Below are positions 25,813 to 34,928 of a stretch of 35,146 nucleotides of DNA, piece after piece (position 1 is the stretch's first letter; each line of letters starts with the position of its first letter). The notes under the pieces are model-generated. The model was given only the letters and a program-made list of their open reading frames with translations, was not told the origin of the DNA and searched no databases. Both the position numbers and the translations under genes were made by a program. The stretch comes from Dehalococcoidia bacterium (GTDB lineage Bacteria; Chloroflexota; Dehalococcoidia; Lucifugimonadales; Lucifugimonadaceae). Location of the stretch: the NCBI GenBank assembly GCA_026421215.1, contig JAPKBN010000023.1, positions 1 to 35,146 of the forward strand, given 5' to 3'.

Positions 25813-26702
25813 CAGTTTTCCGTCTCCGGTTCTAGTTCTGAATACGCCTCATACAACCGTCCCCACTCGGCGATCGATAGGGTTCGCGGACGCCGCATAG
25901 AGTCCAGCTCCGCCCGGGCGACAATGTCTGACGCTTGCCCTACTTCTATGATCAGACCCCGTGCCAGCGAATTATGTAGTTGCTTGCGAGGCGCTTTGAA
26001 CCCGGCCCGGACAAACTTGAAGAAACCGGCTTCATCGTCGAGATCCAGTGGTTTGTCACCGCGCCTGACAAGTCGAATCACAGATGAGACGACCTTCGGC
26101 GGCGGGATAAACGCGGAGCCGGGCACATCGAACAGTACTTCCGGGTCGGCGTAGAAGCGCGTGGCTACCGACAGCATCCCCATCTTTCCTTCCGGGGCCG
26201 CCATTTCCAACGCCACTTCACGCTGAATCATTACCACGATCTCGGTTGGGGGATTGTTCGATTCAAGAAAACGCCGGATGATGTTTGCGGCGGCGTAGTA
26301 CGGCAGGTTTGCGACGACCTTGTAGGACCGTTCAACAGCCTCCGGAACGTCACCACCCTCTTCAAAATGAAGGTCTCGGGCGTCCGACTCGATAACCCGG
26401 ACGTTGTCCTGGGATTCGTAGCGCTCCGAGAGCATCGACGCCAGTGCGCCATCCAGTTCGATCAGGACTAGATGGTCAGCCTTATCGGCAAGCATCCCGG
26501 TGATAGCGCCCCGGCCCGGTCCGACCTCAATAATCGTCTCTCCGGGCTCGATTCGCGCCGCATCTACGATGCGCTCTGAAATAAAAGCATCTTTCAGGAA
26601 GTGTTGTCCCAGGGACTTTTTCGGAGATCCGCCCCGCCGACGTTTCACATCGGACGTTGCGGATCTCCGATCAAAATTCTGGGAGTGGTCGTGCACCTTC
26701 AT
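25812..26702 (-). CDS. rsmA: 16S rRNA (adenine-1518/1519-N6,N6)-dimethyltransferase
   Basis: KsgA/RsmA dimethylates two adjacent adenines in the 3' hairpin of 16S rRNA. About 296 residues from ATG 26702. Motifs: KKSLGQHFLKD, SAM-binding EVGPGRGAITG, VLIELD, the catalytic NLPYYAAANII, then PPPKVVSSVIRL and FKAPRKQLHNSL. An in-frame TTG at 26753 would add 17 residues. That codon directly abuts the 3' end of the SRP RNA and the added residues are not conserved in type, so I take the ATG, although no good Shine-Dalgarno precedes it. First protein gene after the SRP RNA on this strand. Confidence 0.94.
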   Translation of the reverse strand: MKVHDHSQNFDRRSATSDVKRRRGGSPKKSLGQHFLKDAFISERIVDAARIEPGETIIEVGPGRGAITGMLADKADHLVLIELDGALASMLSERYESQDNVRVIESDARDLHFEEGGDVPEAVERSYKVVANLPYYAAANIIRRFLESNNPPTEIVVMIQREVALEMAAPEGKMGMLSVATRFYADPEVLFDVPGSAFIPPPKVVSSVIRLVRRGDKPLDLDDEAGFFKFVRAGFKAPRKQLHNSLARGLIIEVGQASDIVARAELDSMRRPRTLSIAEWGRLYEAYSELEPETEN

Positions 26703-26753
26703 TCGATCAAACAACGCTAATATGCGCGTAGAAAACGACTCGAGCCAGGCCAA

Positions 26754-26831
26754 CCTGCGTCACCCGAGGTGACTCACTTACCGCTGCTTCCTTCCGGATC
26801 TGACGGGGTTCACGAGGCCTCGCCGCGCAGG
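26754..26831 (-). ncRNA. ffs: signal recognition particle small (4.5S-type) RNA
   Basis: Read on minus, it contains GTGAACCCCGTCAG, then CCGGAAGGAAGCAGCGGTAAG. This is the universally conserved SRP helix 8: the GGAA tetraloop region and the asymmetric bulge bound by Ffh. The ends pair: CCTGCG (26831-26826) with CGCAGG (26759-26754). That gives a hairpin of about 78 nt, the short bacterial form without an Alu domain. It lies directly upstream of rsmA. Its partner receptor gene ftsY is also in this window. The exact 5' end is estimated from the pairing. Confidence 0.93.
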
Positions 26832-27074
26832 ACCCAACTCTCAACACCGTATCTACGACGTATTGACCAACGTGTCCGGCCTCCTGAAGGGATTAAGCCC
26901 TGCTAAAGCGGATTGCAGGTACAGGACACCGCTAACTCCCCGCCTAGCACGACCACCGTCCAGTATACGTCGCGCGCTTTCCATTTTCGGCACGAATTCA
27001 CACCCAATACGACTGCCCGGTCACCTAGATCGCGCCGCTGTCCATTTTTCAAGGACGGTGGATACACTGTCCAC
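26832..27074. promoter_or_regulatory. divergent leader region with nested inverted repeats and a start-codon hairpin
   Basis: The region lies between the SRP RNA (minus) and the uridylyltransferase gene (plus) and must hold both promoters. Two structures stand out on plus. First, GTGTCC (26872-26877) pairs with GGACAC (26924-26929) and encloses two smaller repeats (CCTG/CAGG and AGGG/CCCT), a possible multi-branched fold. Second, GTGGA (27058-27062) pairs with TCCAC (27070-27074), abutting the ATG and burying the GGTGGA ribosome site. No clear -35/-10 pair could be assigned. Confidence 0.3.
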
Positions 27075-27941
27075 ATGCCTCAGAAAGTTCGCAAAGCCGT
27101 AATCCCCGCAGCCGGACTCGGCACACGTTTTCTCCCGGTCACCAGCGCCGTCCCAAAGCCATTGCTACCCGTCATCGACAGGCCACTCATTTTCTACGCC
27201 GTCGCAGAGGCGGCTGCCGCGGGCATGCATGATATTGCCATGGTTCTATCGCCCGGTCTCGAAGCCGTTGCCGATTATTTTTCGCCGAACGGTCCCATGG
27301 AGGAGGCGCTAGAAGAACGAGGCGATACAGAGCGGTTAACGATGCTTCACGAGATTCATAGCCTCGCCCAGGTTACGGTGCTAGAACAGACCGAGGCGAA
27401 AGGGCTTGGCGACGCCGTGCTGATGGCACGCGCTTTCGTTGGAGACGAGACGTTTGCCGTAATACTGCCGGATGACTTGATCTGGGCCAATACGCCGGCC
27501 ATAGCGCAATTAGCTCAGGTGGCTGCAGAGCACGGCGGCAGCGTTGTGGCCGCCAAGCACGTTCCGAGTGAGGCGATCCCAAATCTCGGAATCCTCGACG
27601 CCGATGCTGTGGGAGAAGGTGTCCATCGCGTCCAGGGTTTGATCGAGAAGCCCTCCCTCGAGGAAGCTCCCAGCGATCTGGCGATCATCGGGCGATATGT
27701 CCTCACACCCGGAGTGTTCAATAGGATCGAACATGGCGCCGTGGGGGCCCTTGGTGAAATTCAGCTGACCGACGCCATTGCCGCAGCGATCGGCCATGAG
27801 CCTTTGCATGCGAGGGAATTCGAGGGCTACCACATCGATGCAGGAACGCCGGCCGGCCTCTTCGCCGCGAACGTTTACGAGGCACGCAGACGGGACGACA
27901 TGGCCGGGGTTATCGCCGAGTTGGGGCTGCTTCCCAATTGA
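27075..27941 (+). CDS. galU: UTP-glucose-1-phosphate uridylyltransferase family nucleotidyltransferase
   Basis: Makes UDP-glucose, or a related nucleotide sugar, from a sugar-1-phosphate. 288 residues from ATG 27075. The N-terminus MPQKVRKAVIPAAGLGTRFL carries the nucleotide-binding GLGTR. KPLLPVIDRPLIFYAVAEA follows, then AVILPDDLIW with the metal-binding acidic pair, GLIEKPS and IIGRYVLTP. All are typical of GalU-type enzymes, and the length is close to the usual ~290. A longer frame from 26913 adds unrelated residues and is rejected. A small hairpin covers its ribosome site. The product would feed surface-glycan synthesis. Confidence 0.9.
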   Translation: MPQKVRKAVIPAAGLGTRFLPVTSAVPKPLLPVIDRPLIFYAVAEAAAAGMHDIAMVLSPGLEAVADYFSPNGPMEEALEERGDTERLTMLHEIHSLAQVTVLEQTEAKGLGDAVLMARAFVGDETFAVILPDDLIWANTPAIAQLAQVAAEHGGSVVAAKHVPSEAIPNLGILDADAVGEGVHRVQGLIEKPSLEEAPSDLAIIGRYVLTPGVFNRIEHGAVGALGEIQLTDAIAAAIGHEPLHAREFEGYHIDAGTPAGLFAANVYEARRRDDMAGVIAELGLLPN

Positions 27942-28074
27942 ATCCAATTAACGAATATCGCATCGAATAATCAGTCCGAACAATTAGATCAATTCCCCTA
28001 ATTACAAGATCCGACTTATTTGGCCCACGCACACCCATCCGTGACGATACTCACCGTCCCTCCGAAATCAAACC

Positions 28075-28611
28075 ATGAATCGACGAAATATGTCCCCCCT
28101 GAGTCAGTTCAGATCTGAAAAAAACGCTTACTTTGGCAACGATTCTGCCTCACCACTTACAGATGGCCAGCGTGAGCGGTTCAACGGCCTATCTTATTTC
28201 GACGAGGCGCCTCAATTCGCTCTCCGATTGACGCCGTCGCTGGTCGAAAATTCCACTGAGGTCGAAATCCCGCTGTCCACGGGTGGAGTGACCTCAACCC
28301 ACCGCTGGGCAACGGTAACTGTCGAGATCGGCGGGAAGCAGGAAACACTCACGGTCTTCCGTGAAGATGAGTACGGTCCGCTCTTTTTGCCGTTCCGAGA
28401 CGGAACCGCGGGCGATGAGACTTACGCCGTAGGGCGATACCTTGAAGTCCACTCACTCGAGGACGACAACCTCTGGCTGGACTTCAACTACGCGTATAAC
28501 CCGTTCTGCGCCTACAACGACAACTGGGCCTGTCCGATACCGCCGCCAGAGAATCGCATCGCAGCGCCGATCAGGGCCGGGGAGCGATCATACCTGGACC
28601 CGGAACACTAG
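28075..28611 (+). CDS. DUF1684-family protein
   Basis: 178 residues. The C-terminal half contains LFLPFRDGTAGDETYAVGRY, LDFNYAYNPFCAYN, CPIPPPENRIAAPIRAGE. This is the characteristic pattern of the DUF1684 family (F-D-T-G-ETY--GRY, LDFN-AYNP-CA, C--PP-EN). The N-terminus, FRSEKNAYFGNDSASPL, also matches the usual 'R--K---F--D--SPL' opening. No signal peptide or membrane segment. The two cysteines in CAYN and CPIP are family-wide and could bind a metal or form a disulphide. The function of this family is not established. ATG start without a clear Shine-Dalgarno, 133 bp after the uridylyltransferase gene. Confidence 0.85.
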   Translation: MNRRNMSPLSQFRSEKNAYFGNDSASPLTDGQRERFNGLSYFDEAPQFALRLTPSLVENSTEVEIPLSTGGVTSTHRWATVTVEIGGKQETLTVFREDEYGPLFLPFRDGTAGDETYAVGRYLEVHSLEDDNLWLDFNYAYNPFCAYNDNWACPIPPPENRIAAPIRAGERSYLDPEH

Positions 28612-28871
28612 CGCTGCTGTTGCAGTGTCGATCTTTCGAGATCCTCTCGATACAGGAATAACGTTCTCCCAGATGAGAGAGAAGGATCGACTTCCTCAAC
28701 ACCGTATGGGCGACGCTTGTTCCGCACATCACTAGGTATCAACCGTGCATCCAACAGACCGTCATCACGGGATGTAGGCGGGGCAAGCGCCGTCTCTACA
28801 GGTTCACGCTAACGGCGCGTGCTGAGACTGCTCAAAGCACGTTGTCTTGCAAGACAACCGTCCGAATAGCG
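28612..28871. other. 260-bp convergent gap with an 18-bp palindrome
   Basis: The gap lies between the converging DUF1684 gene and lepA. I found no gene or tRNA. The one clear structure is the perfect palindrome GTTGTCTTG/CAAGACAAC at 28841-28858, 13 bp past the lepA stop. It could be a weak terminator hairpin for lepA, although there is no T-run on either side. Confidence 0.4.
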
Positions 28872-30719
28872 CTAGTCACGCTCCAGAGATAGCACCGCCA
28901 TGAATGCCTCTTGCGGAACGTCCACGCTGCCGATCTTCTTCATCCGCTTCTTCCCCTTAGCCTGTTTCTCCAACAGCTTTCGCTTGCGCGTCACATCACC
29001 GCCGTAGCACTTTGCAAGGACGTTCTTTCGCATTGCCTTGACCGTCTCCCGGGCGACCACTCGGCTGCCGATAGCGGATTGGATCGGCACCTCAAACATC
29101 TGTCGAGGAATCAGTTTCTTAAGCTTGGAAACCAGTTCTCTGCCCTGCCCCTGGGCGTTGTCCCTATGGAGCATCATCGAAAGTGCGTCCACCGGCGTGT
29201 AGTTCACAAGAACATCCAGCTTCACCATGTCGCCCGGTCGTGACTCGCAGATCGAATAGTCCATCGATGCATACCCCTGAGATCGCGACTTCAGCTGGCT
29301 ATGGAAGTCGACCAGTAACTCCGCCATCGGCATCTTGTACTCAAGTAGAACACGGGCGTCCGCGGCGGCTGAACTGGAGGAGTCTTCCCGATTGGAATCT
29401 ACCGATTGCAGATACTCCATCCGGGTGTACTCGCCGCGGCGGCTCGTGACCAGCTCCATCACGGCGCCAATGTGCCTTGACGGGGCCACTATGCTCAGGT
29501 CCACCCATGGCTCGTGGATCTTATCGATTTCCTGAACGGGCGGCATCGCAGAGGGGTTATCTACTTCCACCTCGCCACCGTTCGTCAACATCACCTTGTA
29601 GCCAACACTCGGCGCCGTTGCAATAAGCGTCAGGTCATACTCGCGCTCAAGCCGCTCCTGCGTGACATCCATGTGGAGCAGTCCAAGGAAACCACAGCGG
29701 AAACCGAAACCCAGCGCAGCGGATGACTCTGGTTCAAAAGATAGCGCCGGGTCGTTCAGGCGCAGTTTGTCTAGCGCATCACGCAACTCTGGGAATGATT
29801 CGCCGTCTGCTGGGTACAATCCCGTGTACACCATCGGTTTCATGGGCTCGTAGCCCGGAAGCGGGTCGGCATTTGACGGCCCGCCGATGGTCACCGTGTC
29901 GCCAACACGGCAGGCTGCGACATCTTTCAGTCCCGTGGCGACGTAGCCAACCTCGCCGGTCTCCAGAGACTCTTCACTAGTCATGGCCGGGCCGAAGTAG
30001 CCTATCTCTAGCGCCTCGGCCGTTGCACCGGTCGCCATAAGCCGGATCGGGCCGGTTCTATCAAGTCGACCGTCCACCGCCCGCACATAAGCAATAACGC
30101 CCTTGTACGAGTCGTACTTGCTGTCAAATATCAACGCCCTTAGCGGTGCGTCCGGATCACCCTTCGGCGGCGATACGCGATCCACTATGGCCTCAAGAAT
30201 TTCGACCACTCCCTCACCAGTCTTGGCCGAGACGAAAACAAACTCATCGTCGGAGAATCCGAACACGGACGCCATTTCACTGGCGACCCGTTCGGGCTCA
30301 GCAGCCGGGAGGTCGATCTTGTTGACTACCGGGATGATCGGAAGGTCATACTCCATCGCTAGGTAGACGTTGGCCAGCGTCTGGGCCTGGATGCCCTGCG
30401 TGGCGTCGACCACCAGCAGCGCGCCGTCAGAAGCGGCCAGGCTTCTCGAAACTTCGTACGTGAAGTCCACATGGCCGGGCGTGTCGATCAAGTTCAGCTG
30501 ATATTCAGACTTGTCTGCCCCGGTGTACCCCAGCCGAACCGCCTGCGCTTTGATAGTTATGCCGCGCTCACGTTCCAGATCCATCGAATCCAGATGTTGC
30601 GCGGTCAACTCCCGGTCCGAGACGGCGCCGGTGGCTTGCATCAGTCGGTCGGCAAGCGTGGATTTGCCATGATCGATGTGGGCGATAATGCAGAAATTGC
30701 GTATGTGGGAGAGATCCAT
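28872..30719 (-). CDS. lepA: elongation factor 4 (LepA) GTPase
   Basis: Ribosome-associated translational GTPase that back-translocates or aids late steps of translation and assembly. 615 residues from ATG 30719 (a GTG directly before it is the alternative). G1 [15 protein letters not shown]2 [11 protein letters not shown]3 DTPGHVDF, G4 NKIDLP and G5 VSAKTGEG are all present. LepA-specific features include the C-terminal domain with [20 protein letters not shown] and [11 protein letters not shown] near the end. Full length. Shine-Dalgarno is poor. It stands alone between DUF1684 (plus, converging) and the VIT1 gene (minus, 80 bp upstream). Confidence 0.96.
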   Translation of the reverse strand: MDLSHIRNFCIIAHIDHGKSTLADRLMQATGAVSDRELTAQHLDSMDLERERGITIKAQAVRLGYTGADKSEYQLNLIDTPGHVDFTYEVSRSLAASDGALLVVDATQGIQAQTLANVYLAMEYDLPIIPVVNKIDLPAAEPERVASEMASVFGFSDDEFVFVSAKTGEGVVEILEAIVDRVSPPKGDPDAPLRALIFDSKYDSYKGVIAYVRAVDGRLDRTGPIRLMATGATAEALEIGYFGPAMTSEESLETGEVGYVATGLKDVAACRVGDTVTIGGPSNADPLPGYEPMKPMVYTGLYPADGESFPELRDALDKLRLNDPALSFEPESSAALGFGFRCGFLGLLHMDVTQERLEREYDLTLIATAPSVGYKVMLTNGGEVEVDNPSAMPPVQEIDKIHEPWVDLSIVAPSRHIGAVMELVTSRRGEYTRMEYLQSVDSNREDSSSSAAADARVLLEYKMPMAELLVDFHSQLKSRSQGYASMDYSICESRPGDMVKLDVLVNYTPVDALSMMLHRDNAQGQGRELVSKLKKLIPRQMFEVPIQSAIGSRVVARETVKAMRKNVLAKCYGGDVTRKRKLLEKQAKGKKRMKKIGSVDVPQEAFMAVLSLERD

Positions 30720-30802
30720 CACCTGAATGATAGAACGTATGCGGCATGAACACCCGCGTAAAAGCCGAACGCGTCTTGGCTATTCACGCATATCGTTGCC
30801 AC

Positions 30803-31924
30803 TCAATCGAGCGTCACCCCGACAGCGCTACCGATGCCGAAGGTCACGGCGGCGGCCGTTGCGCCGATCACGAACATGCGAAATCCCCCGCGCAGTATCG
30901 AATTTCCAGTGAATGCCCCCATGATTCCGCCCACGATCAGCAGTGCTATTGTGGAGGCAGTGGCGGCGGCAATTAAGGCCGTGTTTCCGTCGGTAAATAT
31001 GAACGGCACGACCGGAAATATCGCGCCGACCGTGAACGCCAATATGGAGCTCGATGCCGCAGCCCATGGCGATCCAAGTTCATCCGGATCCACGCCCACC
31101 TTCTCCCGAGAGAGGGTGTCCAATGCGGTGGTCCTGTTGGACATCAGCTGCCTGGCGATATTCGCCGCCTGTTCTTTTGCGATGCCCTTGCCAACGTAGA
31201 TCTCGGCTATCTGTTCGGCCGCTAGCGCAGGATGATTATCGAACAGGCGCTCTTCGAAGCGGATCAGGTGCTCATACATGTCCCGCTGGGAGCGCATCGA
31301 GACCCACTCGCCTGCGCCCATCGAAAACGCTCCAGCAAACAACCCGGCGATTCCGGCAAGCAATACGATGTTGGAGTCATTCGTGCCTCCGGCGACGCCC
31401 ATTACTAAGCTGAAGTTGGACACGAGCCCGTCGTTTATCCCGAGCACCGCAGCACGAAGGCTGCCACTTGAACTGGCACTTCGGCCTATGGCAATGCGTA
31501 TTCCATCAAATGCGTCCGGTCCGGCGAGTTCCGCAAGCTCCGTTGCATGCGCCCGGGCATGGTCCTCAAGCTCGCGTAAAGATGGGTGCGCCGCGTAGGC
31601 AGCGGCGGCACGTTCCTCGCCGCGTATGAGGAGCGGCAGCAACACTGCCCGTTCTGAGCCGATGAGTTTTGACGCCCACCAGACGAGCCTCAGGCGAAAG
31701 CTCAAGTTGGACTGCCGTATCGAATCTGGGTCTATTCCCAGCTTCTCGGCCCACTCGCGTGCGTGTTCTAGCTCCTCCGCCGCAAGACGGGCATACCCCG
31801 ACGCTTTCTTGGGATCAGATTCTGCGTCCCCGATTCGCCGGTACAGTGCCGCCAACTCCATCGCATGGCGAAGGTACGCACGAAGATCCGCAGACTCTGG
31901 GGGTGTTTCAGGGTTTAATGTCAT
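30803..31924 (-). CDS. ferritin-like domain fused to a VIT1/CCC1-type iron or manganese transporter
   Basis: 373 residues in two parts. Residues ~12-140 are a helical ferritin/rubrerythrin-like domain with ExxH pairs (EELEH at 50-54 and later ELEDHARAH) that could form a di-iron site. The rest is a VIT1-type membrane domain: RAAVLGINDGLVSNFSLVMGVAGG, then FSMGAGEWVSMRSQRDMYE with the metal-coordinating acidic residues, and three more C-terminal membrane helices. The same architecture is seen in MbfA-type bacterial iron exporters, where the ferritin domain senses or feeds iron; the role here is inferred. ATG start. No Fur-like box was recognised in the 280-bp upstream gap. Confidence 0.88.
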   Translation of the reverse strand: MTLNPETPPESADLRAYLRHAMELAALYRRIGDAESDPKKASGYARLAAEELEHAREWAEKLGIDPDSIRQSNLSFRLRLVWWASKLIGSERAVLLPLLIRGEERAAAAYAAHPSLRELEDHARAHATELAELAGPDAFDGIRIAIGRSASSSGSLRAAVLGINDGLVSNFSLVMGVAGGTNDSNIVLLAGIAGLFAGAFSMGAGEWVSMRSQRDMYEHLIRFEERLFDNHPALAAEQIAEIYVGKGIAKEQAANIARQLMSNRTTALDTLSREKVGVDPDELGSPWAAASSSILAFTVGAIFPVVPFIFTDGNTALIAAATASTIALLIVGGIMGAFTGNSILRGGFRMFVIGATAAAVTFGIGSAVGVTLD

Positions 31925-32078
31925 CGCGTTAGTGAATTTACCAGAGCAAACCCCATTGAGGCCGCATGTTGACCGTAGAGGTTGGCAGGAAAACGCTGAT
32001 GGCCCTACCCGTCTTACCGGCCGGTGGCGTCACTGAGTACCGGATCCGGTCGTACTTCTCAAGCGCTATTAGCAGCCT

Positions 32079-32133
32079 GCATTAAATGCACCTGTATGAT
32101 CCGCTCCGCCAAAAGTCGCCTGCCGACGACTTT
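32079..32133 (+). promoter_or_regulatory. candidate promoter/operator before the PEP-utilising enzyme
   Basis: In the 280-bp gap between divergent genes, the palindrome GCATT-A-AATGC (32079-32089) sits just upstream of TATGAT (32095-32100), a fair -10. A hairpin, AAAGTCG (32112-32118) with CGACTTT (32127-32133), follows in what would be the leader. The rest of the gap (31925-32078) shows nothing recognisable. The -35 is weak, so a regulator bound at the palindrome is possible but unproven. Confidence 0.25.
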
Positions 32134-32204
32134 GATGGATCAATGACCCGTCGGGGCCAGGCTTCATCCCACAACCACCCGCGCGGGGGTCCAGAAACAA
32201 ATCG

Positions 32205-33836
32205 ATGACACAGCAAGTCGTATATCAAAGTCCGAACGGAACGCCGTTTCCAGTCAATTGGGCGCACGTCGACCTCGCACGGGATCCATGGCGTTGGGAT
32301 CAGGTCCACAATCCCACGCCGTTGACTCCGCTGGCGCAGGACTTAATCTCCGTAAAACGACAGGGGATGTACCGGGGTGGCGATACCACCGGACGGCCCT
32401 TCTATGAAGAGCGAATGTACGCCAACGGCTACGGATTTTCACGCAGGCTGGAGGGTGATCCTGAAAGCGCAGGAAAATACCAGGCACTTGCCGCACGAGA
32501 TTCCGAAGAAAGAAGCGATCGCCTTATCGATCTCTGGGAATCCATCTATTTACCCGAAACCGAGGCCCTGACCCGTCAGATCCAGAAGTGGGCCTCTCCG
32601 GACGATTCACTTCTGGATCTGTTGAGCCGATACGACCAGATCGAAATAGCGTGGCGGAGATGTGGCGAGCTGCACACTCTCTCAACAGGACTGGCGAGTG
32701 TCGCGATGCGACAGTTCGACGAGTTCTGTCGCAACAAGTTTGGCAACGAAGGCACCCGCATTGCCGTGGAATCGATCTCCGGTATGCCAAATATGTCCGT
32801 CAAATCCGCGTGCGCTCTGTGGGAGTTGTCGCGCGAGGCCATTGACCGTCCGACTGTCGCTGATCTACTACGTTCTCACCCCACAGAAGAATTCCTGCCC
32901 AATCTCGATGAGGTTGCCCAGGGACCGGCTTTCAGGAACCATCTGAATGAATTTCTTGAAATCTGGGGACAGCGAAACGAGTCGTACTACGAGGTTGGGT
33001 ATTTGACATGGCGTGAAGACCCTGAGGTTGTGCTGTCGATAATCCGTACCTACATCGACGTCGCTGAAGACCAGAACCCATCTGTTCTCCACCAGCGCGC
33101 TATCGCGTCCCGAATCGCCCGGACCGAAGACGTCAAATCACGTCTGACCGACTCTGCGGCATTGGACGAATTCTTGATCGGTCAACGAAGGGCGCGACAA
33201 CACACGGTCCTCATGGAGGACCACAACTATTTCATCGACCAGCGCGCCTATACATCGCTCAGGACGCCCCACCAGGCGATCGGTACGCGATTGCTAGAAG
33301 CCGGAGCTCTGGATGATGCAAATGACATTTTTTATCTCCACATGAAAGAGATCAAGGAACACGCCGATCATCCTGGCCGCAAATATCAATCGCTGATCAC
33401 ACAACGCCGGGAAGACAGGCAGAAGTGGATGCACGTCCTTCCCCCGTCAGTGATCGGCGGAGACGCAACACTTGCTACGCCGCCCCTTGCCGGTGAATCC
33501 AAGCCCGTACATATCGCGACCATTCAAGGCCTTGCCGCTAGCGCCGGTGCGATCACCGGCATTGCGCGATTGATCCTCTCGTTGGGCGAAGCCAGCCGAT
33601 TGTCACCGGGCGATATCCTCGTCACCTACGCCACCGCGCCACCCTGGACGCCGCTTTTTGCTATCGCAGGCGGTGTCGTGACTGATGCAGGCGGTCCGCT
33701 AGCCCACTGCGCGGTGGTCGCCCGTGAATACGGCATTCCGGCAGTCGTGGGCGCTACGAAGGCCACGTCGACGATCAAAGACGGCATGACCATCAGCGTC
33801 AATGGGACGACGGGCCTAGTTACCATCCTGGATTAG
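32205..33836 (+). CDS. PEP-utilising swivelling-domain protein lacking the ATP-grasp domain
   Basis: 543 residues from ATG 32205. The C-terminal ~110 residues are a phosphohistidine swivelling domain. SPGDILVTYATAPPWTPLF is followed by DAGGPLAHCAVVAREYGIPAVVG, with His501 as the predicted phospho-acceptor. The N-terminal ~430 residues are helical and resemble the middle, substrate-binding part of rifampin phosphotransferase/PEP-synthase-like proteins. They contain no ATP-grasp domain or P-loop. A separate ATP-grasp protein would be needed for phosphotransfer; none is in the window. The long N-terminal part has no membrane segment. Function unknown; phosphotransfer to a small molecule is an inference. 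Confidence 0.85.
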   Translation: MTQQVVYQSPNGTPFPVNWAHVDLARDPWRWDQVHNPTPLTPLAQDLISVKRQGMYRGGDTTGRPFYEERMYANGYGFSRRLEGDPESAGKYQALAARDSEERSDRLIDLWESIYLPETEALTRQIQKWASPDDSLLDLLSRYDQIEIAWRRCGELHTLSTGLASVAMRQFDEFCRNKFGNEGTRIAVESISGMPNMSVKSACALWELSREAIDRPTVADLLRSHPTEEFLPNLDEVAQGPAFRNHLNEFLEIWGQRNESYYEVGYLTWREDPEVVLSIIRTYIDVAEDQNPSVLHQRAIASRIARTEDVKSRLTDSAALDEFLIGQRRARQHTVLMEDHNYFIDQRAYTSLRTPHQAIGTRLLEAGALDDANDIFYLHMKEIKEHADHPGRKYQSLITQRREDRQKWMHVLPPSVIGGDATLATPPLAGESKPVHIATIQGLAASAGAITGIARLILSLGEASRLSPGDILVTYATAPPWTPLFAIAGGVVTDAGGPLAHCAVVAREYGIPAVVGATKATSTIKDGMTISVNGTTGLVTILD

Positions 33837-33967
33837 CACAGAGCTCTGCGCCGAAATAAAAACGGGGCCACCAACGTGGGAACGAAGGCAGCCCCTGAGT
33901 CAAACCGAAGTAGCGGCCCGACCTTTAATTACAGTACTACGAGAAGCAACGAGATCACATCACATGG

Positions 33968-34390
33968 TTGAGTTCGTCCTGGGACGATCTTGAGCAGATG
34001 ACTATCGCGGAGTATTGCGCCAGTGCCCAGACCATTCAGGCACTGGATGTGATCTCACCAGGTGATCTCAATATCGCAGATTCTCATTACATGAGAAGAA
34101 GTTTTATGGTCGCCAAACAAGGAGAGGTAGGAAATCTACTTGAAACACTCCTCGAATGGCAGCAGGCCTTTCCTGATGGCTCGCGTCCGACCGTTCAAAA
34201 AGCGATCGCTGGCAATGTCGATCAACTTCGCGTCACACATACGTTTAGGAGTCTGGGTGATCTCGTCGAAAGATCAACCGCGATTGCTACAAGTCCCGAT
34301 TACAAGCAATTCAGATCCCGCATGGATAGCTCTACCATCAGTGTGTCTGGATACAATAGTCGGATCGTTTACAAGAACGTTGCGGGTTAA
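33968..34390 (+). CDS. small protein of unknown function
   Basis: 140 residues if read from TTG 33968; an internal ATG (MTIAEYCASA, 33998) is the alternative. I recognise no family. It is soluble, helix-rich in the middle (VGNLLETLLEWQQAF) and ends in polar SVSGYNSRIVYKNVAG. Its base composition is less GC-rich than most neighbours. The 131-bp gap before it holds a hairpin (CCAC-caac-GTGG within a GGGGC/GCCCC repeat, about 33866-33897), possibly the end of the previous transcript. Confidence 0.5.
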   Translation: MSSSWDDLEQMTIAEYCASAQTIQALDVISPGDLNIADSHYMRRSFMVAKQGEVGNLLETLLEWQQAFPDGSRPTVQKAIAGNVDQLRVTHTFRSLGDLVERSTAIATSPDYKQFRSRMDSSTISVSGYNSRIVYKNVAG

Positions 34391-34451
34391 CCTGCAGGCG
34401 TCTCAGTAACCGGGTCAATGTAAAGCAAATTTTAGTAAAAGAAGAGTCAAA

Positions 34452-34856
34452 ATGTTAGGCGAAAAAATAGGCCACGCAACGGCACAAACTCAACTCAAAG
34501 TTCTGCCCGCAAAAAATGGTGCCCCACAGATAGAAACTACGGCCACTGGAACCGGGACATTTCTTGGTGTTGAAGTCCAAGTCATGTCCACTTATGCGGC
34601 AGGGTTCCAAGCAGACGGCAGTCTCTACGGTGAATGCCCTGACTCAGGATTAATAATGGCAGCAGACGGCGCTGCGACATTTCGGGCGTCGGCTACTGGA
34701 CACATGACCGAAGATGGTGGAGCTGTGTTCAAAGGAGTTGCGTACTTCAATACTTCTGCACCATCACTTTCGGGTCTAAATGGGAAAACCTTCGTGTTCG
34801 ACTGGGTAACTGATGCAGACAGCACAGCCACCTGGGACCTGTGGGAATGGGCCTAG
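34452..34856 (+). CDS. conserved small protein, possibly DUF3224-like
   Basis: 134 residues from ATG 34452 with AGAAGAG about 6 nt upstream. The N-terminus MLGEKIGHATAQTQLKVLPA, the central GTGTFLGVEVQVMSTYAAGF, DGSLYGE, and the final WDLWEWA resemble a group of small beta-rich, lipocalin-like uncharacterised proteins in diverse bacteria ('GEKIGE...GSG-LLGVEV...LWEW'). There is no signal peptide or membrane segment. The function is unknown. It follows the previous small gene after 61 bp and may be cotranscribed. Confidence 0.65.
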   Translation: MLGEKIGHATAQTQLKVLPAKNGAPQIETTATGTGTFLGVEVQVMSTYAAGFQADGSLYGECPDSGLIMAADGAATFRASATGHMTEDGGAVFKGVAYFNTSAPSLSGLNGKTFVFDWVTDADSTATWDLWEWA

Positions 34857-34928
34857 TTTCCAAATGAGATGGGCGTGAGCCCGTTAGGTGAACAGAGCTC
34901 GAATCAGATTCGAGTTGCTGTCAAACGC

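Noticed and set aside
26913-27074. Longer start for the uridylyltransferase gene
   Set aside because: The extra 54 residues are unconserved and polar, while MPQKVRKAVIPAAG is the standard N-terminus.
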